Origin: an uncultured Lachnospiraceae bacterium
GTDB lineage: Bacteria > Bacillota > Clostridia > Lachnospirales > Lachnospiraceae
Direction of reading: 5' to 3'
Assembly: GCA_949471785.1 (NCBI GenBank)
Contig: CASWRE010000003.1
Coordinates: 1 to 64,000, forward strand
DNA: 64,000 bases
Positions 8,359 to 16,981 of the stretch are shown piece after piece. Each line of letters starts with the position of its first letter. Within the stretch, counting starts at the first letter, position 1. Both the position numbers and the translations under genes were made by a program. Under the pieces are notes generated by a model. That model saw only the letters and a program-made list of their open reading frames with translations, was not told the origin of the DNA and searched no databases.

Positions 8359-9660
8359 ATGGCAATTAACGGAATAAATTCATTTGGATCAAGCTATTAC
8401 AGTTATCAGTCAACCATTAATCATATGCGGCTGTCACAGGCCCTGTCAAACAATTCCCGAGCAAGTCAGGCTTATGCCGGGTATGGATCAAGATACTCCA
8501 GGCCGCGCAGCACGGCCATGCAATCGGGCATCAACTTTGCCAGACAGTACAGTACGAGTATGTCGGAGCTGATGAGCGCGGCAAATGAGCTGCGGACGTC
8601 GAATCGGAGCGGCGTTGTGAACGATTTGACGATTACCAGTTCGGATACGTCTGTGGCCACGGCGAAAGAAAAACTGACAGTCAGGGATCAGAAAGATATC
8701 CGGCTGGATGTTCAGCAGATTGCTCAGGCTCAGGTAAATGTCAGCGAGAATGTGCGGGCTTCGGCCAGGGCAGAGTCGGATATGGATTTTACTGTAGACG
8801 ACGGAAGCAAATCGATTGATATTCGTGTGAGCGCGGTGAACGGCAGCGGAATATCCAGAACGAATGCGGATATGCTTCAGGAAGCGGCGGAGCAGATCAA
8901 CAGAGGGAATATCGGCGTGACTGCCAGCGTAGTTCAGAAAGACGGCCAGGCATCTTTGCGGCTGGAAAGTAAGTCAACCGGTGCGGATCAGACTTTCCGT
9001 GTGAGCGGTCAGATGGGGGCGGCCACAGGAGCCGAAAATGTGCAGACAGAGGCAGCGAATGCGAAATACGCTGTGACCGGCAATGGACTGACCATGCAGT
9101 TTGAGTCCCGTACCAATGAGGTGACGGTGGATTCTACTCGAATTGGCGTGACCCTAAAGGGAACCGGACAGACGACAATTTCTGCCGGAGTGGATGTGGA
9201 TAAGATTGCGTCGGCGCTGGATGATCTGGTGAAGTCCTATAATTCTTCATTGAAACTTCTCGGTAATAATTATGGCAGAGGCACGGGCGTAGACAGGCAG
9301 TTGCGCAATATGGCGTCAGGTCTTGGTTCCAGCCAGGCTATGGAAAAACTGGGCATTACAGTGAATAAGGATGCCACCCTGAGCTTTGACAGGGGTTCGC
9401 TTGTAGAGAATATAAAGGAAAACCCTTCTCAGGCGAGAAGCCTGATAGCCAATGTGAGCAATATGGCCGAGCGCGCGTATACCAAAGCCGTAACAGGAAT
9501 GAATGTGAGTTCCCGTTCACTGGTAAACGGAGATATATCCGGTGCGTCATCAAAAAATATTACCAATCCTTATAATGTATTTGCGATGTACTCCAGAAGC
9601 GGAGCTTACAATATGAGTAACTATTATGCGGTTGGAACGATGATGAATTATCTGATTTAA
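8359..9660 (+). CDS. short FliD-like flagellar protein
   Basis: 433 residues, no signal peptide, composition rich in S, N, A and T like axial flagellar proteins. The C-terminal part resembles FliD_C: AMEKLGITVNKDATLSFD followed by an ENPSQARSLI motif matches the pattern G(I/V)....dg.L..d...l...l..np..v..l in filament caps. The N-terminus (MAINGINSFGSSYYSY) resembles flagellar-associated proteins rather than the canonical FliD_N. It begins 120 bases after the chemoreceptor gene, with AGAAAGGAGAAG upstream. It may be a second cap, an adhesin-like cap variant, or a structural protein of the hook-filament junction. True fliD is at 197-2587. Confidence 0.65.
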   Translation: MAINGINSFGSSYYSYQSTINHMRLSQALSNNSRASQAYAGYGSRYSRPRSTAMQSGINFARQYSTSMSELMSAANELRTSNRSGVVNDLTITSSDTSVATAKEKLTVRDQKDIRLDVQQIAQAQVNVSENVRASARAESDMDFTVDDGSKSIDIRVSAVNGSGISRTNADMLQEAAEQINRGNIGVTASVVQKDGQASLRLESKSTGADQTFRVSGQMGAATGAENVQTEAANAKYAVTGNGLTMQFESRTNEVTVDSTRIGVTLKGTGQTTISAGVDVDKIASALDDLVKSYNSSLKLLGNNYGRGTGVDRQLRNMASGLGSSQAMEKLGITVNKDATLSFDRGSLVENIKENPSQARSLIANVSNMAERAYTKAVTGMNVSSRSLVNGDISGASSKNITNPYNVFAMYSRSGAYNMSNYYAVGTMMNYLI

Positions 9661-9706
9661 ACGGGCTGGCTCAAGGACGGGTAAAAGTGAAGAACCGATA
9701 GAATGT

Positions 9707-9752
9707 GGAGAGAAAAAATGCCATGTCATAGAGGAGAGCATTTTTTCTCTCC
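9707..9752 (+). terminator. stem-loop terminator after the FliD-like gene
   Basis: GGAGAGAAAAAATGC and its perfect 15-bp complement separated by a 16-base loop; the right arm contains six T and is followed by TTTG. It lies 47 bases after the stop codon. Confidence 0.75.
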
Positions 9753-9776
9753 TTTGTTATTACACAGGAGGGTATT

Positions 9777-10403
9777 ATGATCCTGGAAAATCCGAGAAAA
9801 TTAACCCACGAGATGCAGTACCAGAAAGAGACCGGCCGGAGGTTGGAAAAATATTGCTGGATGAAGAATATTGTCTGCAATAAGAGCGCTGCTGCAGGAA
9901 TGAAAAAAATGGGTTTTACCGAGAAACGCCTGTATAAGCAGTTTCAGGTTGCTTTTTATCTGGCCTGTTCCGCCCATAAGGGACAGTGCGATAAGGCCGG
10001 ATTGGACTATATTTGCCATCCTGTGGCGGTGGCATTATATATCCGGGAACATAGGGAACCTTCCAAGAAAAGGGATCGGGCTATGGTAACGGCTATGCTC
10101 CATGATACGCTGGAAGATACGCTGGTTACGGAAAATGCGTTGAAATGCTTTGGTTTCAGCAAGCGGATTATTCGCGCCGTCGTGCTGCTTTCCCGAAAAG
10201 AGGGGGAAGATTATGAAATTTATCTGGATCGACTGATGATTTCCAGGCTGGCCATGATCGTCAAATGCGCGGATATGGCCGATAATGAAAATTTGAATCG
10301 GTTGGAGCATCCCAGCCAACGGGATGTAAATCGCAGCGAGCTATACCGTAATGGTCGGCTGCGCCTGGAACGGCAGCTGCAGAGGGATACTACTTTTTCC
10401 TGA
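9777..10403 (+). CDS. stand-alone HD-domain protein, SpoT/MESH1-like (p)ppGpp hydrolase candidate
   Basis: 208 residues. After a basic N-terminus (1-50) comes an HD_4 domain of the RelA/SpoT hydrolase type: AFYLACSAHKGQ, then YICHPVAVALY, MLHDTLEDT (about 110-118) and a later N-rich helix (ADMADNENLNRL). His and Asp residues at these places bind Mn2+ in the family. There is no synthetase or TGS domain, so it resembles small alarmone hydrolases. Substrate is inferred only from the fold. ATG follows ACAGGAGGG. The 3' end overlaps the convergent Big_2 gene by 14 bases. Confidence 0.75.
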   Translation: MILENPRKLTHEMQYQKETGRRLEKYCWMKNIVCNKSAAAGMKKMGFTEKRLYKQFQVAFYLACSAHKGQCDKAGLDYICHPVAVALYIREHREPSKKRDRAMVTAMLHDTLEDTLVTENALKCFGFSKRIIRAVVLLSRKEGEDYEIYLDRLMISRLAMIVKCADMADNENLNRLEHPSQRDVNRSELYRNGRLRLERQLQRDTTFS

Positions 10404-11415
10404 CGATAACTTTGCATTGCGCTTTGACACCGTCTTCTGAAACGACAATCGTTCCGTTTCCCGCTTTACGGGCTGTAACGGTAACTTTGAAATTCCCGTC
10501 GGATGATATGAAAGCGACGGCGGCATTGGTGGAAGCCCACAGCGGTTTAATACCGGAGGAAACGCGGCAGGTCAGGGTCTTTTTTTCGCCGACGGTTAGT
10601 TTCAGTGTTGATTTGCTGAGCGTGATCGTCGGTTGTTTTACTGTGATTTTGCAATAGCGTTTTACGCCGTCCACGGTGGCGGTGATCCGGGCAGTACCAT
10701 GTCCAACGGCTGTGACAAGCCCGTCTTCATCTACGACAGCCACGCTGGTCTTAGAACTTTTCCAGACGGGAGTGTGACCGTTGGATACGTCGGCCGTCAA
10801 TTGAAGCGTGCGGGTGCGGTAGAGTGTGGCTTTGTTTTTGCTTATCTTTAGGGAGGGATGGGTAACCTGTACTGTGCAGACGGCTTTTGTACCTCCGGCT
10901 GTAGCGGTGATTTTAGCGCTTCCCGGCTTAAGGGCGGTAACGACGCCTCTTTGATCTACGCTGGCTACTGAAGATTTGCTGCTTTTGAATGTGGCCTTGC
11001 TGCCATTAGAGGTTTTTGCTTTTAAACGGATATAATCGCCGCAAACCAGAGAGACAGAAGTTTTTGACAGAGTCAGGTTTGTTTTTCTCACGGTGATCTT
11101 GCAGTGGGCTTCTCCCCGTCGGACTTTAGCGGTGATGGTGGCCGTGCCGGCCTTTTTAGCGGTGATAATGCCATAGGCGTCGATATAGGCCACGGAAGGC
11201 TTACTGCTTTTGAATGTGGGCCATTGCCCATTGCTGCTGATAGCCAGCAGAGGAAAAGAATCCCCTACGTCCATGGTCACTCTGTAACGGGATAGAATAA
11301 TAAAGTTGGGAAGAGAGGAAGCCCGAGCCGGTACAAATTGAGCCGGTAAAAATACAGACAGGTACAGTGCCCAAACAACACAAAGTAACAGAGAAAATCG
11401 TTTGATGTGATACAT
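10390..11415 (-). CDS. secreted protein with four Big_2 (bacterial Ig-like) repeats
   Basis: 341 residues: signal peptide about 1-33 (HIKRFSLLLCVVWALYLSVF), then four tandem repeats of about 75 residues. Each repeat shows the Big_2 pattern: l..g....l....s.g....F/W kSSk.SVA.vd..G.vTA...GtA.ITA......C.i.V. A pair of Cys per repeat is unusual for exported Clostridia proteins and may form disulfides. No LPXTG or other anchor is seen at the C-terminus (ends VIVRKK), so it is probably released or bound non-covalently. The start was chosen because AAGGAGG precedes it at 7 bases and the signal peptide begins there. Adhesion or wall binding is inferred from the fold only. Confidence 0.85.
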   Translation of the reverse strand: MYHIKRFSLLLCVVWALYLSVFLPAQFVPARASSLPNFIILSRYRVTMDVGDSFPLLAISSNGQWPTFKSSKPSVAYIDAYGIITAKKAGTATITAKVRRGEAHCKITVRKTNLTLSKTSVSLVCGDYIRLKAKTSNGSKATFKSSKSSVASVDQRGVVTALKPGSAKITATAGGTKAVCTVQVTHPSLKISKNKATLYRTRTLQLTADVSNGHTPVWKSSKTSVAVVDEDGLVTAVGHGTARITATVDGVKRYCKITVKQPTITLSKSTLKLTVGEKKTLTCRVSSGIKPLWASTNAAVAFISSDGNFKVTVTARKAGNGTIVVSEDGVKAQCKVIVRKK

Positions 11416-11636
11416 ATAGTCCTCCTTAATCAAGGAAGAAACACTCTGCTCATCGTGCATACAGTATAACATGCGGAAATGATTTTGTGGACAACTGTGT
11501 GCAAATAGCTGTTTGGTCTGCATAAAAAGCAGGAAAAACGTATGATTTAAAGGAAATGAGAATAGTCGGGAAATGCATTTCATTATAGAATTTGATATAG
11601 TATATAGATTCTTAGAAAAAAGATTCGGACACGAAA

Positions 11637-11684
11637 TGAGCCATCGTCCTTAGTGGAATTCGGAACGATGGCTCATCTCTGCTC
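11637..11684. other. strong stem-loop upstream of the Big_2 gene
   Basis: ATGAGCCATCGT and its exact complement ACGATGGCTCAT flank a roughly 20-base loop. On the minus strand it lies between the six-motif array and the Big_2 gene, 220 bases before the start codon, and a TTTTTT tract follows after about 15 bases. It may terminate a short RNA made across the array or act as a leader attenuator. Confidence 0.55.
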
Positions 11685-11694
11685 ATCTGTGTTC

Positions 11695-12050
11695 AATGGA
11701 TCAAACCTCTTTTCTTTAAAACTATAGGGTAAATCGTTAAGTTTTTGTTGGATCGTACCTTCCTTTCTGCAAAACTTTGGGTTGAATCGTTATACTTCCT
11801 TTGGACCGTACCTCCTTTTTGGATTCTTAAAACATACATGCGAAAATTGAAACTACAATCTTATTATGTAATACATGTGTGCTTTCGGTAAAGTATACTT
11901 TCTCATTTGCTGCCCATGGGACCGTACCTCTTTCGGATTTTTGCTTACCGGTAAATTATTATCTTCTCATTGGACCATACCTCGCTGAAAAAATGATTTC
12001 GTAAACAGTAATTGTTAAACAAGATCTACTATTTCATTGGACTGTACCTC
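11695..12050 (-). repeat. array of six spaced copies of a 14-base motif
   Basis: Plus-strand consensus TGGACCGTACCTC occurs at about 11695, 11747, 11800, 11926, 11969 and 12035, spaced 43-126 bases apart in AT-rich DNA. Outside the motif, units 2 and 3 also share TAACGATT and AGTTTT segments. On the plus strand the motif resembles the 16S rRNA tail TGGATCACCTCCTTT. On the minus strand it reads GAGGTACGGTCCA, directly followed in all six units by a triplet (ATG three times, TTG once) and a stop within 2 to 7 more codons. It lies in the gap 11416-12263, upstream of the Big_2 gene (same strand as the mini-ORFs) and of mntP. No larger gene is visible in this gap. Confidence 0.6.
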
Positions 12051-12263
12051 GCTTTGAAGATCTGTTGTTTTTGTATGAACTAATGATATCAAACAAAAAA
12101 GTGTTTGTCAATAAGAAATTTGAAAAAAACAAAAATGCATTTAATCAAATTGATAATTGAACACAAAATTAAAAATATTCTGAAAATTATAAAACGTGAG
12201 TTTCTCTTGCATCATGCCTAAGGTTCCGATATACTTAAAAAATATTTGAAAGGAGTTGTCTCT

Positions 12264-12824
12264 ATGGGAGTATTGGAGATATTTGTCATTGGTCTCGGTC
12301 TTTCGATGGATGCTTTTGCCGTCTCGGTCTGTAAAGGGCTGTCCATGAAAAGGATGAGCTGGAAACAGGCGGTATTGGCGGGGCTGTATTTTGGCGGTTT
12401 TCAGTTTCTTATGCCTCTGATCGGTTATCTTCTGGGAACGACGATGGCTGACCTGATTATCAGTATAGATCATTGGATTGCCTTTATTCTGTTGGGGCTG
12501 ATCGGCTATAATATGATCCGTGAGGCGAGGCATGGTGAGGAAGAGTGTCTGAATGATTCCTTCGATATAAAGACGATGCTGCTTCTGGCGGTGGCTACCA
12601 GTATTGACGCGCTGGCCGTAGGCATTACCTTCGCGTTTTTGCGGGTACAAATCCTGACAGCGGTGTGTATGATCGGTGTGACGACGTTTGTATTGTCCGT
12701 GGCGGGGGTTAAAGTCGGTCATATGTTTGGCAGCAGGTTTCGGGCCAAAGCGGAATATGCCGGGGGTACGATTCTGATCCTGATCGGCTTAAAAATATTA
12801 TTGGAACACCTGGGGGTTTTGTAG
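12264..12824 (+). CDS. mntP: putative manganese efflux pump MntP
   Basis: 186-residue inner-membrane protein with six predicted helices. Two internal halves each carry the family motif: GLGLSMDAFAVSVCKGL near the N-terminus and VATSIDALAVGITFAF near residue 115; the Asp residues line the cation path in MntP. Start: ATG at 12264 with AAAGGAG at the right distance; an in-frame ATG at 12246 precedes the ribosome binding site and is rejected. No yybP-ykoY manganese riboswitch could be recognised in the AT-rich leader. The next gene begins at the base after the stop codon, so the two are co-translated. Confidence 0.92.
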   Translation: MGVLEIFVIGLGLSMDAFAVSVCKGLSMKRMSWKQAVLAGLYFGGFQFLMPLIGYLLGTTMADLIISIDHWIAFILLGLIGYNMIREARHGEEECLNDSFDIKTMLLLAVATSIDALAVGITFAFLRVQILTAVCMIGVTTFVLSVAGVKVGHMFGSRFRAKAEYAGGTILILIGLKILLEHLGVL

Positions 12825-13385
12825 ATGAAGGGACAGGCGGAATTGCATTATGCGGATGAGGTTTATCCTTATACCATAATCCGTTCGGACAGAAAAACGC
12901 TGGCTGTACAGGTGCGTTCCGGCGGCGAGGTGGTGGTTCGCGCGCCGCGGAGAGTGGAGAGCGACAGAATACGCCGGTTTGTCTGGGAGAACAGGGATTG
13001 GCTGCGCAGAAAAGTTGCGGAGAGCCGGAAGGCTGTCGCAGGAGAGGCGGCTTACGCCCCCGAGGAGAAAGCGCGGCTGCGCCAGCAGGCAAGGGAGATC
13101 CTGCATATGAAGGCGGCCTATTTTGCCCGGTTGATGGGGGTTCGGTATAATCGTATTTTTATTAAGGAGCAGAAAACGGTCTGGGGGAGCTGCAGTGCGA
13201 AGGGGAACCTGAACTTTAACTGGAAGCTGATTCTGGCGGGGCCGGATCAGCTGGAGTATGTGGTGGTACATGAGCTGGCCCATTTGAAGGAGATGAATCA
13301 TTCCCCGGCTTTCTGGCGGGAAGTGGAAAATGTGCTGCCGGATTATCGGGAGAGAAGAAGAAAGCTGAAAGAATTCCGGCCGTAA
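12825..13385 (+). CDS. YgjP-like zinc metallopeptidase (M48/SprT-like)
   Basis: 186 residues of the YgjP/WLM-type metallopeptidase family (formerly DUF45). The zinc site is VVHELAHLKEMNHSPAFW (HELAH, about residues 146-150, with the second-shell HSPAFW). The N-terminus RSDRKTLAVQVRSGGEVVVRAP is the conserved beta-rich opening, and TVWGSCSAKGNLNFNW is the family's central motif. Cytoplasmic; its natural substrate is unknown. The ATG immediately follows the mntP stop codon. Confidence 0.88.
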   Translation: MKGQAELHYADEVYPYTIIRSDRKTLAVQVRSGGEVVVRAPRRVESDRIRRFVWENRDWLRRKVAESRKAVAGEAAYAPEEKARLRQQAREILHMKAAYFARLMGVRYNRIFIKEQKTVWGSCSAKGNLNFNWKLILAGPDQLEYVVVHELAHLKEMNHSPAFWREVENVLPDYRERRRKLKEFRP

Positions 13386-13424
13386 AACGCCGGAGATTTT
13401 ATATGTGTACGGGAGGGATGGGAA

Positions 13425-13907
13425 ATGGCAAAAGAGGCGAAGACCAATGCCATGCGTATGTTGGACAGAGCAAAGATTCCTTATGAAACGATTAACTATG
13501 ATTGTGAGGAATTTATCGACGGTATCCATGTGGCAAAGAAAACCGGGGCGCCGCCGGAGCGGTCGTTTAAGACGCTGGTCATGCAGGGGAAAAGCGGCCG
13601 GCATTATGTGTTTGTCCTGCCGGTGGCCGCGGAAACAGACTTAAAGCGGGCCGCCAGGACGGTGGGAGAAAAATCTCTGGATATGCTTCCTGTTAAAGAC
13701 ATTCAGAAAGTCACCGGATATGTCCGCGGCGGCTGCAGCCCGCTGGGTATGAAGAAACTGTTTCCCACAGTGATTCACGAGAGCGCCAGGGCGTATGACA
13801 GGATTTATATAAGCGGAGGACGCGTCGGCGTAACTATCGTGATGGAGCCGGAGGCGCTGGCAGAGCTTACGGGCGCAAATTTCGCGGATATTGTGGTTGG
13901 CGGATGA
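13425..13907 (+). CDS. ybaK: Cys-tRNA(Pro)/Cys-tRNA(Cys) deacylase YbaK
   Basis: 160 residues matching the YbaK/EbsC editing family, which hydrolyses mischarged cysteinyl-tRNA(Pro) in trans. Visible features: TNAMRMLDRAKIPYETINYD at the N-terminus, FKTLVMQGKSGRHYVFVLP with the conserved Lys (about residue 49), and VRGGCSPLGMKKLFPTVI near residues 99-116, where the GGxSPxG motif is highly conserved. ACGGGAGGGATGGGAA precedes the ATG. Probably part of the mntP operon, which ends at a stem-loop 130 bases downstream. Confidence 0.92.
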   Translation: MAKEAKTNAMRMLDRAKIPYETINYDCEEFIDGIHVAKKTGAPPERSFKTLVMQGKSGRHYVFVLPVAAETDLKRAARTVGEKSLDMLPVKDIQKVTGYVRGGCSPLGMKKLFPTVIHESARAYDRIYISGGRVGVTIVMEPEALAELTGANFADIVVGG

Positions 13908-14036
13908 GAGGCGGCAGGCGTGGATATCGCCTATCGGATGCGCAAGGAAGAATTTGACGTAATCCTGTCTGGAGGAGATGAACACGGTACGCTTTTGGAT
14001 CATATTTACTATCAACATTCAGACAGGGAAAGCGCG

Positions 14037-14072
14037 GCGGCAAAACAGCAGAATATCCATCTGTTTTGCCGC
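14037..14072 (+). terminator. stem-loop terminator after ybaK
   Basis: GCGGCAAAACAG and its perfect 12-bp complement with a 12-base loop. The tail is AATATAAAAAATG rather than T-rich, so efficiency is uncertain. It lies between ybaK and the pilus operon. Confidence 0.6.
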
Positions 14073-14107
14073 AATATAAAAAATGTTGAAAAGAATGAAA
14101 AAAGTAC

Positions 14108-14136
14108 TGGACAAAAGTTCAAAGTTGTGATTTAAT
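14108..14136 (+). promoter_or_regulatory. candidate sigma-A promoter of the Tad pilus operon
   Basis: TGGACA (14108-14113), 17-base spacer, TTTAAT (14131-14136). About 100 bases of leader follow, containing two small hairpins, GGGTAC/GTACCC (14154-14171) and CCGAC/GTCGG (near 14183-14197), before the first gene. Confidence 0.5.
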
Positions 14137-14239
14137 AGACTCATACAAAGCGGGTACAGTCTTGTACCCATCACTTCTTTTCCGACAGCTCGTCGGAGAT
14201 TTCCATACAGAAATCGATCAATTGAATAGGAGAAAGTAA

Positions 14240-14761
14240 ATGTCCGTATCTGTTTTTTGCGTACTTATTTATACGGGAATGGCTGCACTGATGGATCTGC
14301 GTACACGAAAGATTCCCAATCGGGTGATTCTTTGCGGTTGGTCAGCGGGCCTGGGACTGTGGCTGGGATTTCAGGGATACAGAGGATGTCTGTATTGGCT
14401 GGCCGGAGCTTCGTGTACACTGCTTCCCGGGCTGGGGGTGTATCTGCTGCGGGGGATTGGCGCAGGAGATGTCAAGCTCTTATCTGTGGCGGGCGGCATA
14501 CTGGGGCTGCGCCGAGGGATCTGGCTGTCTGTGGCGGCGCTGTTTTTGGGAGGGCTTTTGGGCCTGATTGCCGCATGGCGGGCCGGCGAAGGACAGGCCT
14601 GTCTGGGCCGGATGGGGATGTATATCCGGGGAGTATTTACCGGAGAAAAGCCGGTGTGGCCCAGTGGTCAGGGAATAAAAATCTGTTTTGCCATGGCCGT
14701 ATTTGGCGCGGCGCTGCTGCTGGCGGCCCGGGAAAGGGGGTGGGCGCTGTGGCTGAAATGA
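14240..14761 (+). CDS. type IV prepilin peptidase (A24 family), TadV/CpaA-like
   Basis: 173-residue polytopic membrane protease that removes the leader of Flp-type prepilins. The two catalytic Asp motifs are present: MDLRTRKIPN (about residue 19) and GAGDVKLLS (about 76), the latter being the canonical GxGDxK. First gene of the Tad operon, with AGGAGAAAG before the ATG. Its stop codon overlaps the next ATG (ATGA), so the two are coupled. A second, shorter A24 protein is encoded at 21720-22142. Confidence 0.9.
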   Translation: MSVSVFCVLIYTGMAALMDLRTRKIPNRVILCGWSAGLGLWLGFQGYRGCLYWLAGASCTLLPGLGVYLLRGIGAGDVKLLSVAGGILGLRRGIWLSVAALFLGGLLGLIAAWRAGEGQACLGRMGMYIRGVFTGEKPVWPSGQGIKICFAMAVFGAALLLAARERGWALWLK

Positions 14762-15762
14762 AAATGCTGGCCGTGTGCGTCGGGGAGGAGGGGTATGGCG
14801 TGAGGCTGGCCGAATATGTCCGGAATCAAAACAGCTGCCTTTTTCAGGCGCAGGTTTTTTCCGCGGCGGCGACGCTGACGGATTATCTGAAGCTGCGAAG
14901 TGTTGATGCTGTTTTACTGGATGAGAAATTCTATGATGAAGTGCATTGGCAGAGGTATGACGGCGTGTTGTGTCTGTTGGGAAACGGCATCGGGGAAGAG
15001 GAATATCCGCCGCGGATTTTCAGATACCAGCCGGCCAGGGATATTCTGAACGAGGTGCTGGCGCAGTATGGGCGTATGACAAAGGAAAAAGGCGATTTCC
15101 TGGTCTGTAAGAAAAACATGGAGGTGTTTGGGGTGTACTCTCCCGTGGGCCGCTGCGGTAAAAGCCGTTTTGCTCTGGCTATGGGATTGGAGCTTGCCAG
15201 ACATCGGAAAACTCTTTATCTGAATTTGGAATCCTGGTCGGGACTGGCACACAGGCTTGGGGAGTCTTCCGGGGGTAATCTCAGCGATCTGCTGTATTTT
15301 CTGCGTCAGAGGCGCGATTCGCTGCCGGAACGTTTATGCGGCATGGTAGTGACGGCGGACAGGCTGGATATGATTCCTCCCGTGCGGGCCCCTGCGGATC
15401 TGGCGGCGGCGTCTTTGGAGGACTGGCAGTACTTATTTGAAACACTGCGCTGTCAGAGCGGCTATGAGGCAGTGGTGATGGATATCGGAGACGGCCCACA
15501 GCCGGTCGAAAAGTTGCTGGGCATGTGTACCAGGGTATATGTGCCAACGATTTCCGATAGGGAATCCAGGATAAAGCTTGCGTGTTTTCTGGAGTTTATC
15601 AGGGGAAGCGTCTGTGGGGAACTGGCGCCAGAGATAGAGACCGTGTCCATGCCTCCTGCGGCGTCCAGGGAAACAGAAGGTTCCTGGGCCGAGCAGCTTC
15701 TGTGGGGCGACATGGGGGAGTATGTGCGCAGGATATTGAAAAAAAGTAACGGGCAGGTCTGA
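14758..15762 (+). CDS. CpaE/TadZ-like pilus assembly protein
   Basis: 334-residue cytoplasmic protein of the MinD/ParA-like P-loop class that localises Tad machines. An N-terminal receiver-like region (1-110) precedes the ATPase domain, whose deviant P-loop is YSPVGRCGKSRFAL (about residues 124-137) in place of KGGxGKT; family members with such loops are common in Clostridia. LDMIPPVRAPADLA is a typical mid-domain stretch. The start at 14758 shares ATGA with the previous stop; a GTG at 14749 with AAAGGGGG 8 bases before it is an alternative. CpaF follows after 31 bases. Confidence 0.8.
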   Translation: MKMLAVCVGEEGYGVRLAEYVRNQNSCLFQAQVFSAAATLTDYLKLRSVDAVLLDEKFYDEVHWQRYDGVLCLLGNGIGEEEYPPRIFRYQPARDILNEVLAQYGRMTKEKGDFLVCKKNMEVFGVYSPVGRCGKSRFALAMGLELARHRKTLYLNLESWSGLAHRLGESSGGNLSDLLYFLRQRRDSLPERLCGMVVTADRLDMIPPVRAPADLAAASLEDWQYLFETLRCQSGYEAVVMDIGDGPQPVEKLLGMCTRVYVPTISDRESRIKLACFLEFIRGSVCGELAPEIETVSMPPAASRETEGSWAEQLLWGDMGEYVRRILKKSNGQV

Positions 15763-15793
15763 ATGATGACAAAAAGAAAGAGGGGAGGAATAG

Positions 15794-16981
15794 ATGGAAC
15801 AGTCCATACAGAGACTTAGAAAAGAATTAAGCGACCGATTGGCAGAAAGCGGCGCCTGTACGGATGAGGATGTGATGAGGCAGATTGACCTTCTGCTTTT
15901 GAAGGAGAGCCGCAGAACATATTGTCCGGTGAGGGAGATGAATCGCCTGCAGGCGGAGCTGTTTTGCTCTGTGCGGAAACTGGATGTGCTCCAGGAATTG
16001 CTGGATGATCCGGAGGTGATGGAGATCATGGTCAACGGCTATGACAGAATTTTCGTGGAACGGGCAGGGAAGATTTTTCGCTGGGAAAAGGCATTTACTT
16101 CCCGCGAGCGTCTGGAGGACGTGATTCAGCAGATCGTGGCAGGCTGCAACAGGGTTGTGAATGAAAATATGCCCATCGCGGACGCGCGCCTGGCGGACGG
16201 CTCGCGTATCCATGTGGCGCTTCCTCCAGTGGCGCTGGACGGGCCGGTGTTGACGATCCGGCGTTTTCCCGATGACCCCATCGATATGGAGGATCTGATC
16301 CGCATGGACAGTATCAGCCGGGAAGCGGCAGATTTTCTGCAAAAACTGGTAGAGACCGGGTACTCTCTGATGATTGGCGGGGGGACGTCGGCGGGGAAGA
16401 CTACGTTTTTAAATGCTCTGTCCGCGTATATTCCGGGAGATGAGAGGGTGATCACCATTGAGGACAATGCGGAGCTCCAGATTCATGGTATAGAAAATCT
16501 GGTGCGTATGGAAGCGAAAAGCGCCAACATGAAAGAAAACAGGGAAATATCCATACGGGATCTGATTCGGGCGTCTCTCAGAATGCGGCCGGACAGGATT
16601 ATCGTGGGAGAGGTACGGGGCGCAGAGGCTATTGACCTGCTGCAGGCATTAAATACCGGGCATGAAGGCTCTCTGAGTACCGCTCATGCCAATAGTCCGG
16701 AGGATATGGTCAGCCGTCTGGAGACTATGGTTCTCATGGGAATGCAGCTGCCGCCGGAGGCGGTGAGGAGGCAGATCGCTTCGGGAATCGATATTTTTGT
16801 CCAGTTGGGACGGGACAGGGAAAAAAGAAGAAAAGTTATGAAGATTACGGAGGTGACGGGTTGTGAAGAAAACCGCGTGTGTATGCAGACGTTGTTTGAA
16901 AGGAATTATCAGACGGGGAAGCTGGAAAGGAGTGGGGAATTGTGCCGTACAGCAAAACTGGAAAGGGCGGGCCTGTCGTAA
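15794..16981 (+). CDS. CpaF/TadA secretion ATPase
   Basis: 395-residue hexameric ATPase that powers Flp pilus assembly. N-terminal domain to about residue 130 with the conserved [18 protein letters not shown] segment; then Walker [18 protein letters not shown] (about 194-210), an Asp-box region around [14 protein letters not shown], Walker [19 protein letters not shown] (about 262-279) and the His box [18 protein letters not shown]. Length fits the family. AAGAGAGGGGAGGAATAG precedes the ATG. The end overlaps the tadB start by 40 bases. Confidence 0.95.
   Translation: MEQSIQRLRKELSDRLAESGACTDEDVMRQIDLLLLKESRRTYCPVREMNRLQAELFCSVRKLDVLQELLDDPEVMEIMVNGYDRIFVERAGKIFRWEKAFTSRERLEDVIQQIVAGCNRVVNENMPIADARLADGSRIHVALPPVALDGPVLTIRRFPDDPIDMEDLIRMDSISREAADFLQKLVETGYSLMIGGGTSAGKTTFLNALSAYIPGDERVITIEDNAELQIHGIENLVRMEAKSANMKENREISIRDLIRASLRMRPDRIIVGEVRGAEAIDLLQALNTGHEGSLSTAHANSPEDMVSRLETMVLMGMQLPPEAVRRQIASGIDIFVQLGRDREKRRKVMKITEVTGCEENRVCMQTLFERNYQTGKLERSGELCRTAKLERAGLS

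Noticed and set aside
11695..12050. CRISPR-like array
   Set aside because: Motif only about 14 bases, spacers 43-126 bases and very uneven, no cas genes, partial similarity between spacers.
12064..12263. manganese (yybP-ykoY) riboswitch before mntP
   Set aside because: The AT-rich leader lacks the conserved paired loops; nothing resembling the motif was found.
13920..14135. 71-codon ORF (GTG start) after ybaK
   Set aside because: Its second half is the terminator hairpin and AT-rich spacer, no ribosome binding site at a sound distance, no family resemblance. The first 30 residues look slightly protein-like, so it could be a remnant.
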